64,000 bases of DNA, taken from Timema cristinae. Taxonomy: Eukaryota; Arthropoda; Insecta; Phasmatodea; Timematidae. Position 1 is the first letter of the stretch; the number at the start of each line of letters is the position of its first letter. This document shows, one piece after another, positions 47,005 to 58,726 of this stretch. The stretch is taken from the NCBI GenBank assembly GCA_039000515.1, contig JBCFYV010009882.1, forward strand, positions 52,565,846 through 52,629,845, read 5' to 3'. The notes beneath the pieces were generated by a model. It ran no database searches and was not told where the DNA came from. It was given only the letters and a program-made list of their open reading frames with translations. Both the position numbers and the translations under genes were made by a program.

Positions 47005-49258
47005 GACAAAGTGTACCATGTGACAAAACGTACCACTCAGATGGAAGGCTACCAGCGAAGGATTTTCTAATGACTCTTGATTGTTTACCATGTGACAAAA
47101 CATACCACTACCTACAAAGAAAATGCATAAAAAATATTTGCTGAAATTATGATTTTCTTTAGTTTGGCATATTTCCATCACACTTTAATCAGGCTTTGCA
47201 CTGGCAAAATGATTATATATTGTTTATAGTCATATTGGCGTGTTTAAAATAAGCTGTTGTTAAGCTCTCATCAATTTTTTGTTGTGTGATTTTGAATTTT
47301 TATTTATGCTAGTGCAAGCATTTTTTCAGTATCTTGATAGTTCTTTTGATTCATTCCATTTTCTGCGTGTAGGCTATGGCCTTCAAACAGGATCTTAGGG
47401 GTTCATTTTCTTCATAACGACGCTTCATTATTCTTTCAAACCGTTCGTCATACTTTATATACTTCTTCTTCCTCCTTGAACCTTCTATGTTCAACTCTGA
47501 CCTCAAAAATTGACAGTTTGTTTTTTTGGCCTCTCCTTTCAAACAAATGATGACGTCTTTCACTGTACTAGAGTTTGGCCTTCCTAAGAGGGTGGTGGTT
47601 CCAGACTTCTATTGTATTTGTAGTTCGATGTTGCCTTTGATTACAGTTCCACATTTTTATTGGAATTTCTGGATTTTCTAGCCAATTATCTACGAAGTAA
47701 TAAAAAAAAAAATAGATTCGCAAATTCTGGGGCTTGAGAGTGTATTTCTAGCCATCCATCATGAACTTCTACTGTTTTTAAGAAGGCCAAAGCTGCACAC
47801 ATGTGTATATGCAAACAGATTTCCTCAGTGTCTCGATACTCGACCAAAAGTCCTAGTTCTTGAACTTTACGCCAAAGGCATTTATTCAAGTGAAAGAAGC
47901 ACCCACTGATCTCTGTCGAAAGAAATACTTGGCGAATCGCAGATATGGATGCCAATTCAAAATCCACGTTCACTCTTTCTGGTTTCCACTCCAGAACAAC
48001 CTGAAGGATGAGCCAAACCAAGCGAATGTAGGTTTATTTCTTCTTATTGGATAACAGAGTAAACAAGACTGGGTGGATATTAGTTTCTTTATTCGTGCTC
48101 GTAAAATCTGCATGAATGCTATATATCTGTGAAAATTGCTTACTTCAGCACTTAAAAGTACCATCCATGAAAAAATGATGAAAGCATTTCAAGCTCTCTT
48201 TGCCCTTTTCACGGCAAAAAATAATAATTCTGTTTTCCTCTCCGTCATCATCTAACAGGAGAGAAGAACGGCCAAGCATCTTCAGTGTGTCTTCATTGGA
48301 AACAACTACTTTGTAGTTGCTAGGCTCTTTTGTATTTCCTTGCACCATACATCTATGCCGCTGTAAAATTCTTCTCATTGACTCTTGTCTTGGCATTTCG
48401 GCTACAAAGTCATACACTGTAAAAATAACATAATATTGAAATATAGGCATGAGATAAACAATGCTCTAACTATGAGGCTTTAAAATGATAATTGAATGTA
48501 CATAAATAAGTGTCCGTGTGTTTATTTTCTCGCTTTTATCCCCAGACAGCATAGAAAGCATGAATAGTTCTTGAAACAATCTTAGAAAGTCAAATGTACA
48601 AGCTTGTTTCAAGATTAACAAGGTATTTGAGGGGATTCCAAAACTATAAAATATATTATAAAACAGGGTGCAATGTTACCTTTGTCGTGAAGGTTGCCTA
48701 GAGTATCGATGTAAACCTCAGTAATTGATGTGTCTTCTTCTCGAACCTTTTTCTTAGCCTCTTGCATCCATTCCTTCACCTCTGACTGAACATCGTTCGG
48801 GACTCCGCAAATGTGATTACTCGAAGGGTCACTAACCACTTTATTCTCTTTTGATTTTATGAAAACTAAACACTTATATTGCTGCCTTACAAAAATTCAC
48901 GTGATAGTACTATCCTTCGCTTGTCTTTTCTTCCTGTAAGCGTGTCCCTCGAAATGCGCACACAAACCACCCTTATTAGTAACACTTAACTTTATCTCCA
49001 TGTTAACACTTCTAAATTATCACATGACATGTACACCTGAGATGTCAAGGTGGTAATGACTAATGGGGTAAAACCGGCTGGCCCCTGGGGTAGGGGTGGG
49101 GGGGCGGTGGGCACTGGGGGACGTGTTGTTGTTCAAGTGGTACGTTTTGTCTCATGATAAATATTTCAAGAGTTATTAGAAGACCCTGCAATCCTTCTGA
49201 GTGGTGAGTGGTATGTTTTGTCACGAAAACCCGAGTGGTACGTTATGTTGGGACACAT
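47005..49258 (-). mobile_element. Mutator-like (MULE) transposon with FLYWCH domain, degenerate
   Basis: Long inverted ends contain two copies each of a GACAAAACGTACCACT-type motif: left 47026-47108, right 49132-49245, pairing over roughly 100 bp (for example TTCTAATGACTCTTGATT against TTCTAATAACTCTTGAAA). Between them a minus-strand transposase pseudogene is recognisable. The 9-bp target duplication could not be identified, so ends are approximate. Confidence 0.8.
47351..49001 (-). pseudogene. FLYWCH-MULE transposase pseudogene
   Basis: Start MEIKLSVTNKGGLCAHFEGH (49001), AYRKKRQAKDSTIT, then a TGA where FLYWCH fingers have Trp, followed by FVRQQYKCLVFIKSKENKVV and SDPSSNHICGVP (FLYWCH end). 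Then RRILQRHRCM, the catalytic block FHHFFMDGTFK (first Asp, 48150), a frameshift, and WKPERVNVDFELASISAIRQ (second Asp), GCFFHLNKCLWRKVQELGL, and C-terminal YDERFERIMKRRYEENEPLR. Several stops and frameshifts: inactive. Confidence 0.85.
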
Positions 49259-49471
49259 TTTCCATATTAATAAGGCTAGTAACTAGGCCTAACACTAAAA
49301 ATAGATGATGCACCTCACAGACTTTATCTCTCTTTTGACTAAAAATGGAAACATTTGCTTAAAGCTCGTAGTATTTGTAAAACTAAATAATATACATATT
49401 TGCAGAAACAAGATGGGAAAAAAAGAGCACATTTCACCAAAAGGCATAAATGAAAGAAACATATTGTTCAT

Positions 49472-49620
49472 CTATACTAATATTATAAAGAGGAAAGATT
49501 TAATTTTTTGATTTTTTGTTTGTAATGGATAAACTCAAAAACTTCTGGACCGATTTTAAAAATTCTTTCAACAATACAAAGCTACATTATCAGCGAGTAA
49601 CATAAGCTATATTTTATTTT
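49472..49620 (+). repeat. Widespread insect dispersed-repeat fragment
   Basis: CTATACTAATATTATAAAGA, AAACTCAAAAACTTCTGGAC, CGATTTTAAAAATTCTTTCA and GCTACATTATCAGCGAGTAA form a block common in insect genomes. Its class is not clear from this fragment. Confidence 0.55.
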
Positions 49621-49711
49621 GAAATTTAATTTATTCCTCATAAGAATGTTGATAGTATATTATATAGTCGTTGGAAAAAAAAGTTGTTGAAGGGAAAGTG
49701 GGGTTGGTGAA

Positions 49712-49730
49712 GGGGGGGGGGGGGGGGGGG
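49712..49730. repeat. Poly-G run of about 19
   Basis: Uninterrupted G tract, flanked by purine-rich sequence on the plus strand. Confidence 0.9.
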
Positions 49731-50031
49731 CTGAGGAAAGAGGAATGAGATGAAAATAGGAGTGTGGATAAAAAGAGGGAGGGGGCTATACAGTGATGGT
49801 AGGACTGTATTTTCAAAAAAAAAAGTTTTGTTTTTATATTGACATGATGGATGATTTGAAGCTTTGTTTTACAGGATTCTTTACAATATTTTTTTACGAG
49901 GAAGGGGGCTAGTTATTCATATTTTAAAGAAACATATTGTTCGTAAAGAAGCATAATAATCAACTCTCAATTTCAGAGACCTCAATTAAAAAAAAAAAAT
50001 ACATTTGCCAATAGATCTCAGAAGCTAAGAG

Positions 50032-50150
50032 TCGTCCATAAATTACGTAAGGATTTTTGTGGTGGGGGAGTGGGGTCAGTATTTTCTTATGTTTTCTTAC
50101 AGAGGGGGTGGGCAGAATCCATCTTAAATCCATCTTACGTAAGGATTTTA
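50032..50150. repeat. Fragment of a CGTCCATAAATTACGTAA-type repeat
   Basis: TCGTCCATAAATTACGTAAG with a G-rich stretch, then CTTACGTAAGGATTTT; a motif spread widely in invertebrate genomes, probably a truncated MITE. Confidence 0.5.
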
Positions 50151-50177
50151 TCAATGTTTATCCTGAGACCAAATCTA

Positions 50178-50180
<3 letters not shown>

Positions 50181-50236
<56 letters not shown>
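50181..50236. repeat. AT/AC compound microsatellite
   Basis: (AT) about 14 units followed by (AC) about 14 units. Overlapping open frames here (Ile-Tyr and Thr-His runs) are artefacts. Confidence 0.95.
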
Positions 50237-50240
<4 letters not shown>

Positions 50241-51849
50241 GTGCGGTCAAAAAGGTTGCGCCTGGCAAAGACAGATATAATAAAAGCCTGTTTGAATGCT
50301 TGGAAATTTTTGTCAGAAATCTTGAGAGGAAAGGGGAGACTACAATAATCATTTATTCATACTATCTCATTCAAATACAAGAAATCTATTTATTTAATTT
50401 AGTTAGTAAAATTCAACATAACATATTTAGAATATGTCCAAAACAAATATACAAAATTAAATATTAAATAATCTTATAATCTCATTAATCTGCTTGGAGG
50501 TGTAACAAGAAAAAATTTTCAGGGAGAGCATCTCGACTCTGAAACTGTCTTCCAAAAAATACAACCATTTTACTGGGAAACTTATTAAAATAACACATTA
50601 AGTTACTTTTCTACCACCTCTAGTCTAGATTAAATTTGTTTAAAAAAATTAAAAAAGCATAGGCTATGAACATAATTATAGTTATAACATAGTATTAGTA
50701 TTTAAAAACCTATTAACCTGTTTTTTGGGCTGTCACTGTTTGATAAAACGTAACTATATTTTTATATTCATATAGGAATTGATACTTTGTCTCAAACGTG
50801 GCATTTAGCTTCACTTATTAATGTTAAATAGTTTTATTAAATGTTGCAACTGTCTTATAATGCCCTTCATACAGTTTACTTTAGATTCATCTGGATAATT
50901 AGACACTAGAAAGTAGACCTAAACCTATAAGCCTGTTAATTCCTACATACAACCCAACCATTATTATTGAGCACAGAGATTTTATGTTTGTGCAGAAAAA
51001 ATGTATTCATTATATTGGTTTATCAGTTGTAGATTATACCTTGATTGGAAATAAAACTTTGAAATTTAAAATAATACATATTTTGCTCACAAAGGCTTAT
51101 TTGAAATACATTATATTATTATATATAATTATATTTCTCTATTATATAAGTGTTATAACTTATTACATCATAGAATGAAAATAACTAAGCATAAACCTTA
51201 ATTTAAATATCCACTATTACAGGCGTTAAACACAAACATAACCGGGAGGAATAACTTCCAATGGTGAATAAATCAAGTGGGCAAATTGCTAACTTTGGAA
51301 TCTGTATCTGATCTTGTTATTTGTTCTTGTTTGCAAATGTACTATTTTTTATTTGTACACTCAAGTAGCATAGCTGACTATCATGAATTTAATATATAAA
51401 ACTATATATTACTCATGTTATTATAAGTAAATCTAGCAAAGTCTTTGTTGAGTAATGTAAGTCATTGTTAGATTCAGTTAGGCTACACTAGCTAAAGTTT
51501 TGTATTTTTAATTAGTTGGATGTTTCTTATTTTATTTAAACCTGGTTGAAACTGTTTAAAAGTAGTCCCTTATCCCTTAAATGTAATGTATTATATTCGG
51601 ATTAGGTTTGACAAACTTTGGATATTGTTGGTTTTGTTTGGGGATTAGGGTCTATGTAAGGTTATATTAACGTTTGGAAAACTTAAATCTTTCAAAGCTT
51701 TGGATTCTAATTCTGTTTTTAAATGATTGTTTAGTCATTTTAACGGTTTACGATATAATTGCACCAAAAAATAATACTAATATGTGAAATTTCATGTTGA
51801 TATCAAAAGGTGAACGATTGTTATGCTCAACTATTACACCTAGATTACA

Positions 51850-52250
51850 ATAGGTTTGTGGATTATTTTCATATCATGCACAGATTACGTTAGGTTTGGG
51901 GATTCTTTTCATATCACACCCAGGCTACATTAGATTTGGAGCTGTTAGGTTTGGGGATTATTTTCATATCATGCCCAGGTTACATTAGGTTTGGAGCTGT
52001 TAGGTTTAGGGATTATTTTCATATCACGCTCAGGCTACGTTAGGTTTGGAGCTGTTATGTTTGGGGATTATATTCATATCATGCCCAGATTACGTTAGGT
52101 TTGGGGATACTTTTCATATTACGCCCAGGCTATGTTAGGCTTAGAGCTGTTAGGTTTGGGGATTATTTTCACATCACGCCCAGGTTACGTTAGGCTTGGA
52201 GCTTTTAGATTTGGGGACTATTTTCATATCACGCCCAGGCTACAACATAT
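51850..52250 (+). repeat. Minisatellite alternating 40- and 55-bp units
   Basis: The landmark TCATATCA or close variants occur at 51869, 51909, 51964, 52019, 52074, 52114, 52169 and 52224: spacings 40, 55, 55, 55, 40, 55, 55. The 55-bp form adds TTAGGTTTGGAGCTG to the 40-bp form (core GGGGATTATTTTCATATCAC then GCCCAGGCTACG). A GC-rich tail of unknown nature follows to about 52340. Confidence 0.93.
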
Positions 52251-53337
52251 TAGGTCTAGCTCTGGCTGGCGCCCCCTCAAGCTGGTGCCCAAGGCAGCCA
52301 CCCAGTTCACACGGCCCTTGAGCCGCCCTTGTACTAGCACTAGGATGTTCTATAAATATCAACAGAGTTAACTAACTTTGAATGAAAACATTTTTAGAAA
52401 ATTATGTTTAATACATTTTATAGAAAAATTACAAAAATGATGGTTTATAAACACTTATATGTATGGATTTAAAACAATTAATTACTTATTTTCAATTAAA
52501 AAAATGTGATTTATCAAAGATGTGTTTAAAAATTATCTCAGTTAAGGATATTCAAAGTTGTTAAGGACGCTACATGGGAGGACAGTGAGATGCGTGCAGA
52601 CTTTTAGAAATCCTGGATTATTTAAGAAGTGATTTGATATTTTAAAACATAGTGTTCAACAAAATGTTGGCAAAAATTATAAGAAGGTTCCTCTGAATGA
52701 TTAGAAATTTTGGATTTTGAGTTTAAAGTTTTTAAAAAATGACGCTTTATGTGGAAATGTGTACCTCTAAGATTAAAGCAAAAGGTTCGAATCCTATATC
52801 TAGCCTTCCTCTATTAAATAAAGTCATGTTTTGATAGGGTAACAATATGAGGGATTGTTTATACAGTGTTATATAAAGATATTATATATTACATATCAAA
52901 AACAACTTTAGAATTAAAATGTTTAACGGGTCAGAACTTTCACCTTCACCTTTTTAGTCCTCTAAATAACAATTATATTGCAGCTGACAGCCAGTCCCTT
53001 GAATGAAAAAAAATACCATTGTGTTCTAAGTTTTCTTTGTAATGTGCGGTCAGAGTAAACTCATTTGTATGGCAGGATTAGGGTACTTAGGGATGGGGGA
53101 TGGGGGGGAAGTTAGAGACTCGGGAGATAGCAAACTGAAGCTTTCTCGCTGATAGCCGACTGGTTGACTCTAGGAGCTAATATTTTGTATTGTGGTATTT
53201 TATTTTATTTATTAGACATTTTATTAATATACACCCTATGTAGCCCTATGCTATATTTGTATGTTTGTACCTAAAATAAGGTTCCTTTTTAAATGCCAAT
53301 TTATTTCACATTATTAGGATAGGCTAATTAAAATCAG

Positions 53338-53408
53338 CCCATGTGGAAAAATGTTAGATCTGGGCATATTTGGCCAAGTTCTGGCCAGATATGATTTTTC
53401 CACATGGG
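53338..53408. repeat. 71-bp imperfect hairpin
   Basis: CCCATGTGGAAAAAT and its complement ATTTTTCCACATGGG close a stem with further pairing TGGCCA/TGGCCA around a short AGTTC loop. Could be a tiny MITE or a structured RNA; no promoter seen. Confidence 0.7.
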
Positions 53409-55004
53409 GGAGATGGTTTGAATCCCGTTTTTCTTGAATCAAAATCTACATTTTTCCCTACCACTCTTAGAAAACAAAAATCCCGATTTTGTGTGCATTT
53501 AGTGGTTAATTAATGGTTTAGGGTCTGGTTGCTGGATTTTATCTTATGTTGAGATACATCACTAAAATTTAACTAATAATTTAAGAAGCTACTTTGTTAC
53601 TAGGCCTATATAATTTAATACTATTCTACTGTAGGCCTATGTAGCTTAGCCTATATTGAACTTTGGATATTTGTTATTAAAAATGTAACCAAGCTATTTT
53701 TTATAATGGTCTAATTTTTATATGGGAATTGGTGATTTATTATAGGACTACTTAAAATAAAAATGTTGTGCACTTAAGTAGTTTGCTCTACTCCTCTAAC
53801 AACACAACTAGGTTAAACAGGATTTCAAACTGTAGGCCTGCAAATATGTGGCCTAAGGTACAACGACCCATTGCATCTTGGGCCATTTACAAAGCTTTAA
53901 CAAAAAAAAATTACCAAATATATTCAAGTGATGACTGATTTAAAAAAAATAATGCTTAAATATGGGGAAAGATATACTATTTTTAGAGTAAAAACTTTGT
54001 AAAATGTGTTAAACATAAATACACTTATAGCAGTTAAAAAAAAAAAGGCTTTAGGTACAAGGGTTTTCCCTATACAGAAAAGTTTCATAAACTATTGTTG
54101 TTGTTTGTGAAACAGTCAGGCAACAGAAAAATAGTAGTCAGTGCAACAATGAGAAATGAAAAAGGAATATTTATTTGGAAAAAGTAATGTACATTTTTTC
54201 CTCTAGTTGAACCAGAAAATATTTTTATTTGCCTTTTCTTTTAAAGCTTGGTTTAATGGATAATTTCTTTAAGACTATAGATAAAATAGAAAGTGGATTC
54301 ATTCATCTATATAAGTTTTTCCCAACGTAACAGATGCTAAACTGAACACACTCTAGTGTCAACTTTACTACAATGCTATAAATATATGGGATAATGGATT
54401 TCTTTGAAAATTCATTTTCTACACTCACATTTTTATTCCCCTAATAATTTGAGAGCTGTGACTGATGAGCAAGGTTAACGCTTTCATCAAGACATACACA
54501 AAACGGAAAATCTTTATCAAGCTCACTGGGATACTTCCTTGAAGGGAGATTAGGCCTAATGTTTGTTGGGCAGTCTGAACGACAACATATTTTTTTCGTT
54601 GATTTTTTGTTTTTAATGAATCATTATACTTTGGAGTCTTCTTTTAAAATGATAAATAACATTAAATAGTTTGACATTTTTTAAACTGTGTAAAAAAAAA
54701 TTTTCAGCAAGTTTGCAATGCTACAAGAACAGATTTTTTATTAGTACCAATAAGGCGCACACATAATGTATCTATCCTTTAATATAGTATACATAAGTTA
54801 TGCCTTTTGGTGTAATTTAGTATTTACGGTTGACTAATTTGATTATTCTGGTTTTAAACTCATCTTCTGTCTACATCTGCTATACCTTAGCTGTTATTGT
54901 TTGTAATATTTGTTGTTTATCAGGTTATGTGATTCTGCAAACATTGTTGTAAAAGTTTGTGTTTTAGATTATAGTTTTAGTTAGTGTTTATAATATAATT
55001 TGAA

Positions 55005-55154
55005 ATGGGTACCAAGAAGAAAATTGGAACAAGTCGTGTTTATTATAAGAAAAAGAAAAATATTGGGCTATCAAAACCTAAAGAGCAAACCCTAACTTCA
55101 TCTGCCAGTCAACAAGGCCTCATCCTCAGGAAATATCAAAAGTTGAGTTTATAA
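55005..55154 (+). other. Short basic open frame, unrecognised
   Basis: 49 codons from ATG 55005: MGTKKKIGTSRVYYKKKKNI and on to a stop at 55152. The Lys-rich start resembles the first residues of some transposon-encoded proteins, but nothing downstream supports an element. Possibly the 5' remnant of a mobile gene. Confidence 0.25.
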
Positions 55155-56209
55155 AGCTGGAAAAGCTCTTTATGACCTCAACAAAAAGATCAGGCAGAAA
55201 ATCACTTTAATGAAAAGTAAGCTCTTAGACATATATAAAGTACAGGAAGATCCAGATAACTTTTCTTAGAGTCCTACACATTATTAGAATGTGAAAAAAT
55301 AACACAAATTGGCCCTATATATGAATGAATATCTTTGACACTCTTTTGCTGTAAACTACGTTTTATGAGTTTTGATGACATATTTTCTTTACCATTGCAG
55401 ATAGCCTCACAAAATTTTTATGACAAATTTATGGTAGGCCCTAATAAATAATTGTTCCATACACCGGGGTTTTGAGATATTTATGTTGCAGACCAAATAG
55501 GAAATCATTTTGTATAATTTTTTGGGGTAAGAAAATGCTTTGGTATTAAAATCATAACATTGTTAACTTTATTCAGATTTTAAAAAAGCCTGCGTCCGAA
55601 ACTAAATAAAAACCTTTTCTTAAAATAAAATAAAGGTCTATCACTAATAGATCCTGAAATATTGTGTCATAAAGTTAAGATTGAGTTTAAATGTAGTTTG
55701 GACTGCCTTTTTTTAAGTGGGAATGTAAAACAGACTATAAGAAAAAAAAATCCTTGGCAATCATTGCCAAGTATATACCTATTATGTTACATTGTATGCT
55801 AATATAAATTGAAAGGTTCTGAATTATGGGTCCCTTCGTTGTGCGCCAATTGTGATGTTCTGGAATATTACTCTACCGCGATGGGCGCCAATTGAGATGT
55901 TCTGGTTCGTCGCGTTGAGCGTCGATTGAAGTTACACCGTTTAATTAGCTGGTAATTGCCCCGTGGTCGAGCACTAATTAAATCGGTACGGTTTTTTGAT
56001 GTTGTGAGTTAATTGGTATTTATAGCCCCGTGATCGAGCGCCAATTAAAGAATTATAATTAATACACACTTATTATTTTGACAGGTTTTTTATTTAATGA
56101 GAAAATAGATCATGTCGTTGAAATATATACGCGGCCTATTGTAGGGATCGCGGACAGAAGCTGTGCTAGTGACTAGTGAGTAGTGAGTTCTGAGCAGCAC
56201 TGGACACCA

Positions 56210-56242
56210 ACTGCCCTTGCATTGCACCATCCTTCGTATATA
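56210..56242 (-). promoter_or_regulatory. Core promoter of LTR copy 2
   Basis: TATATA (56242-56237, minus) and CAGT with predicted start A at 56212, again 30 bp apart. AATAAA at 56094-56089. Confidence 0.65.
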
Positions 56243-56255
56243 TCCATTGCTCATG

Positions 56256-56384
56256 GAAGCTTCGAGAAGGTTTAGTTTAGAAAAACAAAATACAAGACAA
56301 AAACATCTTGGTTTTACTAGAAGGTCCGAGAGCCGGAAACTGACTCAAGTTACATGATAAAATCTCTCTTCGAACCTTCGAGAA
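56256..56384 (-). promoter_or_regulatory. Two heat-shock elements in LTR copy 2
   Basis: GAAGCTTCGAGAA (56256-56268) and GAACCTTCGAGAA (56372-56384), both perfect three-unit sites at the positions seen in copy 1. The distal site differs in sequence between copies but keeps the GAAnnTTCnnGAA pattern. Confidence 0.75.
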
Positions 56385-56939
56385 GAGGAAGTTATTATTT
56401 TAAATTGTCAACCTGACTTGGCTGGTGTCACGTGTGTGACGTCACTGATCAGTGGCTTTTGCCTTCTTAGAAGAAGAAGTGCTTTAAGCGCCATTTAATA
56501 TACTACATAATTTAAATAAAATTAAATACGTTTATAAAATTAGGACGATATTATTGTTAATGCTTTCACTTACTTTTCAGGGGCAAATCAATTACATTAC
56601 AAAATTTAATAAATATGTATATCAGCATGAAAAACGTTCATGGCAAATATTACATATTTAGGTCTATATATATGGTACTAAAAATTGGTAATTCATTAAA
56701 AAATTAAATTGATTTTATATTCTGATGTAGAGTGACAAAAAAAAAATAGCATTTTTTGGATCGGCATATCAATTACTATAGAATGCGCCACTTATGTCCT
56801 GAAGGTATGATTTTTTTTGTTGTTGTTGGGTAATGTATAGGCCTATTTTGGATAAGCAATCTCTTATGAACTAATTTTAAATATGATAAGGTTCTTTCAA
56901 GCTCTTTTGAAAATTAAAATTGAGTTTTAAGCTGTCAAT

Positions 56940-57110
56940 GCTTGCAATAGACTGGATTAGGTACCGGTGATGGGGAGGTTGATGTTCAAGTCTCGTTTGA
57001 GTCACTGTGGGTGATTTTCTATATTTTCTATATGTGGTTTAACATTCAAGCTCTCCCATCCTCTCTCTGCATTAATGCAGGTGCATATTTTATGCAAAAC
57101 CATACTCATC
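56940..57110 (+). repeat. SINE family B, 3'-truncated
   Basis: B box TTCAAGTCTCGTTTGAG and the body (CATCCTCTCTCTGCATTAAT) of family B; ends at the hAT-like MITE that starts at 57117. Confidence 0.75.
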
Positions 57111-57116
57111 CTTATA

Positions 57117-57522
57117 CAGGGTGTCTACCATCCGGGAAAATCAGGGAAAACGGGAATTAGCCGGGAATTTGAAGTGATCGGGAAAAAACGGGAATAAGTC
57201 GGGAATTAGGTAAATCACAATAAAAATCCGGGAAACTGATATATAATAATCATGAAATCAGTAAATTTTGTCATTTTTTTGTTTGTAGCTGTGTAATATA
57301 TTTTTAATTCCTAGTAAACAATTTTAATACAAATTTTAAAAAACTATTCAAATTTTACAACTTATTTTATAAAAAAGATTAATAGAAAAACGAGGGGGGT
57401 GGGGGGCGAGTTAGAAGGATGTGATATACACTTTTTTTTTAGTCGGGGAATTTTAGGAAATGATCAGGGGAAATCAGGGAAAAGGTCGGGGATTTCATTG
57501 GTCAAGTTGAGTAGACACCATG
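57117..57522. mobile_element. hAT-like MITE (CAGGGTGTCTAC ends)
   Basis: Left end CAGGGTGTCTACCATCCGGG; right end reverse-complements to CATGGTGTCTACTCAACTTG. The interior is full of CGGGAA motifs. Such CAGGGTGTCTAC elements are common non-autonomous hATs in animals. The 8-bp duplication is not evident. Confidence 0.7.
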
Positions 57523-57558
57523 TTATATCAAGCCGTTAATAACATTATTTTTACTAAC

Positions 57559-57837
57559 ACAGCGTTTTACTACCTGTTTGGGTTATACGCACTTAGGCTA
57601 ATGTGTAATGTTAGGGTGATTGTGAGATGAAATGGAGGACCGACAGTTTGATATGGAATCCGAACCACGGTGGAGACCTGGCATTCCACACATTCACAAG
57701 TTGTGATTAATACACTTCTTGTCAGAGGTGAAGGATGGGTTTGGCAATCAGATAAATCTGTGCCGGAACCGAGGATTGAGCCCCTGACCCTCAGAACAGA
57801 AGTCCAACACCTTACCCCTAGACCGCCAGGTCACCCA
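57559..57837 (-). repeat. SINE family A, full length
   Basis: Reverse-strand relative of 3229-3505: head GGTGACCTGGCGGTCTAGGG, middle CCACCGTGGTTCGGATTCCA, tail GCGTATAACCCAAACAGG then TAGTAAAACGC. Truncated before any simple tail. Confidence 0.88.
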
Positions 57838-58203
57838 TTAATAACACTTTTGTTGAAAGTAGTGATTTAAAATAAAAGAAACAAACCATAATACCGATAT
57901 TAACTAAACAAAGTAAAACAATACTACTTAAATTGAATAAAAAATACAGAACATATTGTAAAGAAAGGAATATTAGTCTTGCAGAGAAAGAAAAGATATT
58001 ATATCTAATTTCACACCACACTTTTATGTGATTAAAGATTTAATTGGTTGAATAATGGAATGTTAAAAACCTCAGTATTATAAAATGTGAATATTTAACT
58101 AAACTATTCACAATTTATAAATACTGGTATTATAATAAAAAAAACTGCCATCGGAACTAAATCCTCTTGTCAGTAAATCTACACAATTATGGTTTTATTA
58201 CAG

Positions 58204-58392
58204 ATTTGGAAGGTGGGCGCTTTTTCTTCAATGCCGTAAGAGAAGGCGACAGTATTCTGTTTGCTAGTGACGATGAAAACGAGTGTCATTTGTGGGTAAT
58301 GGCCATGTACAGAGCTACCGGACAATCTCACAAACCTACACCACCCATCACACCTGCTGGCAAGAATTCCACTATTTCCAAAATTCAAGGAG
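58204..58392 (+). CDS. Cadps: Cadps exon (PH domain, second half)
   Basis: 189-nt exon; acceptor TTACAG, donor GTATGA. It encodes [40 protein letters not shown] and [20 protein letters not shown], then [14 protein letters not shown] is the C-terminal helix of the PH fold; the proline-rich tail links it to the next region. It lies 21 kb downstream of the microexon. The donor GTATGA is weaker than the others in this gene. Confidence 0.97.
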
Positions 58393-58726
58393 GTATGAAA
58401 GATATAATTTTATAGATCATCTAATTCTTATAACCTGTTCGGTGGTAAAATATGCTTAAATTATATGACTACATAACATATTAAATTTCATACACCAGTA
58501 TGTACCAGTTACAAGAAAAGGAATATTTCTACCTCACAGCATTAATGTTCATAAGTTATTATAATCACGGTTAAAAATGGTTTACTGAGATTTATTTCTT
58601 GTGCATAATCTTTAACCCAAAGTCTAACTACTATATTTAGAGTTATATTTCCTATTTAATTTTCTGATAATCCTTTATATATTATATTGTTAGTTTATTC
58701 CATTTTATTTATAGTTCCTCATAGGA

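Larger units (their letters stand above)
55851..56601 (-). mobile_element. LTR-like repeat with heat-shock elements, copy 2
   Basis: 751 bp, same strand and layout as copy 1: starts TGTAATGTAATTGATTTGCC, ends ACATCACA, then primer-site-like ATTGGCGCACAACGAAGGGA. Differs from copy 1 by many substitutions and several indels, so the two are independent or old copies. As in copy 1, homology stops right after the primer site. Confidence 0.8.
36943..58203 (+). other. Cadps intron 7
   Basis: About 21 kb, the largest intron here. Contains SINEs, the Gypsy remnant, tandem duplications, a long degenerate array, two LTR-like repeats, a Mutator-like element, a minisatellite and a hAT-like MITE, each listed separately. 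Stretches with nothing recognised: 37480-38290, 42265-43280, 46570-46990, 50470-51830, 52390-53330, 53410-55000 and 55160-55820. Confidence 0.7.

Noticed and set aside
50057..50467. Overlapping open frames with Ile-Tyr and Thr-His runs
   Set aside because: They are translations of the AT/AC microsatellite.
51850..52250. Interstitial insect telomere repeat (TTAGG)
   Set aside because: TTAGG occurs once or twice per 40/55-bp unit, not in head-to-tail TTAGG runs.
51850..52250. CRISPR array
   Set aside because: The whole unit repeats, with no unique spacers, in a eukaryotic intron.
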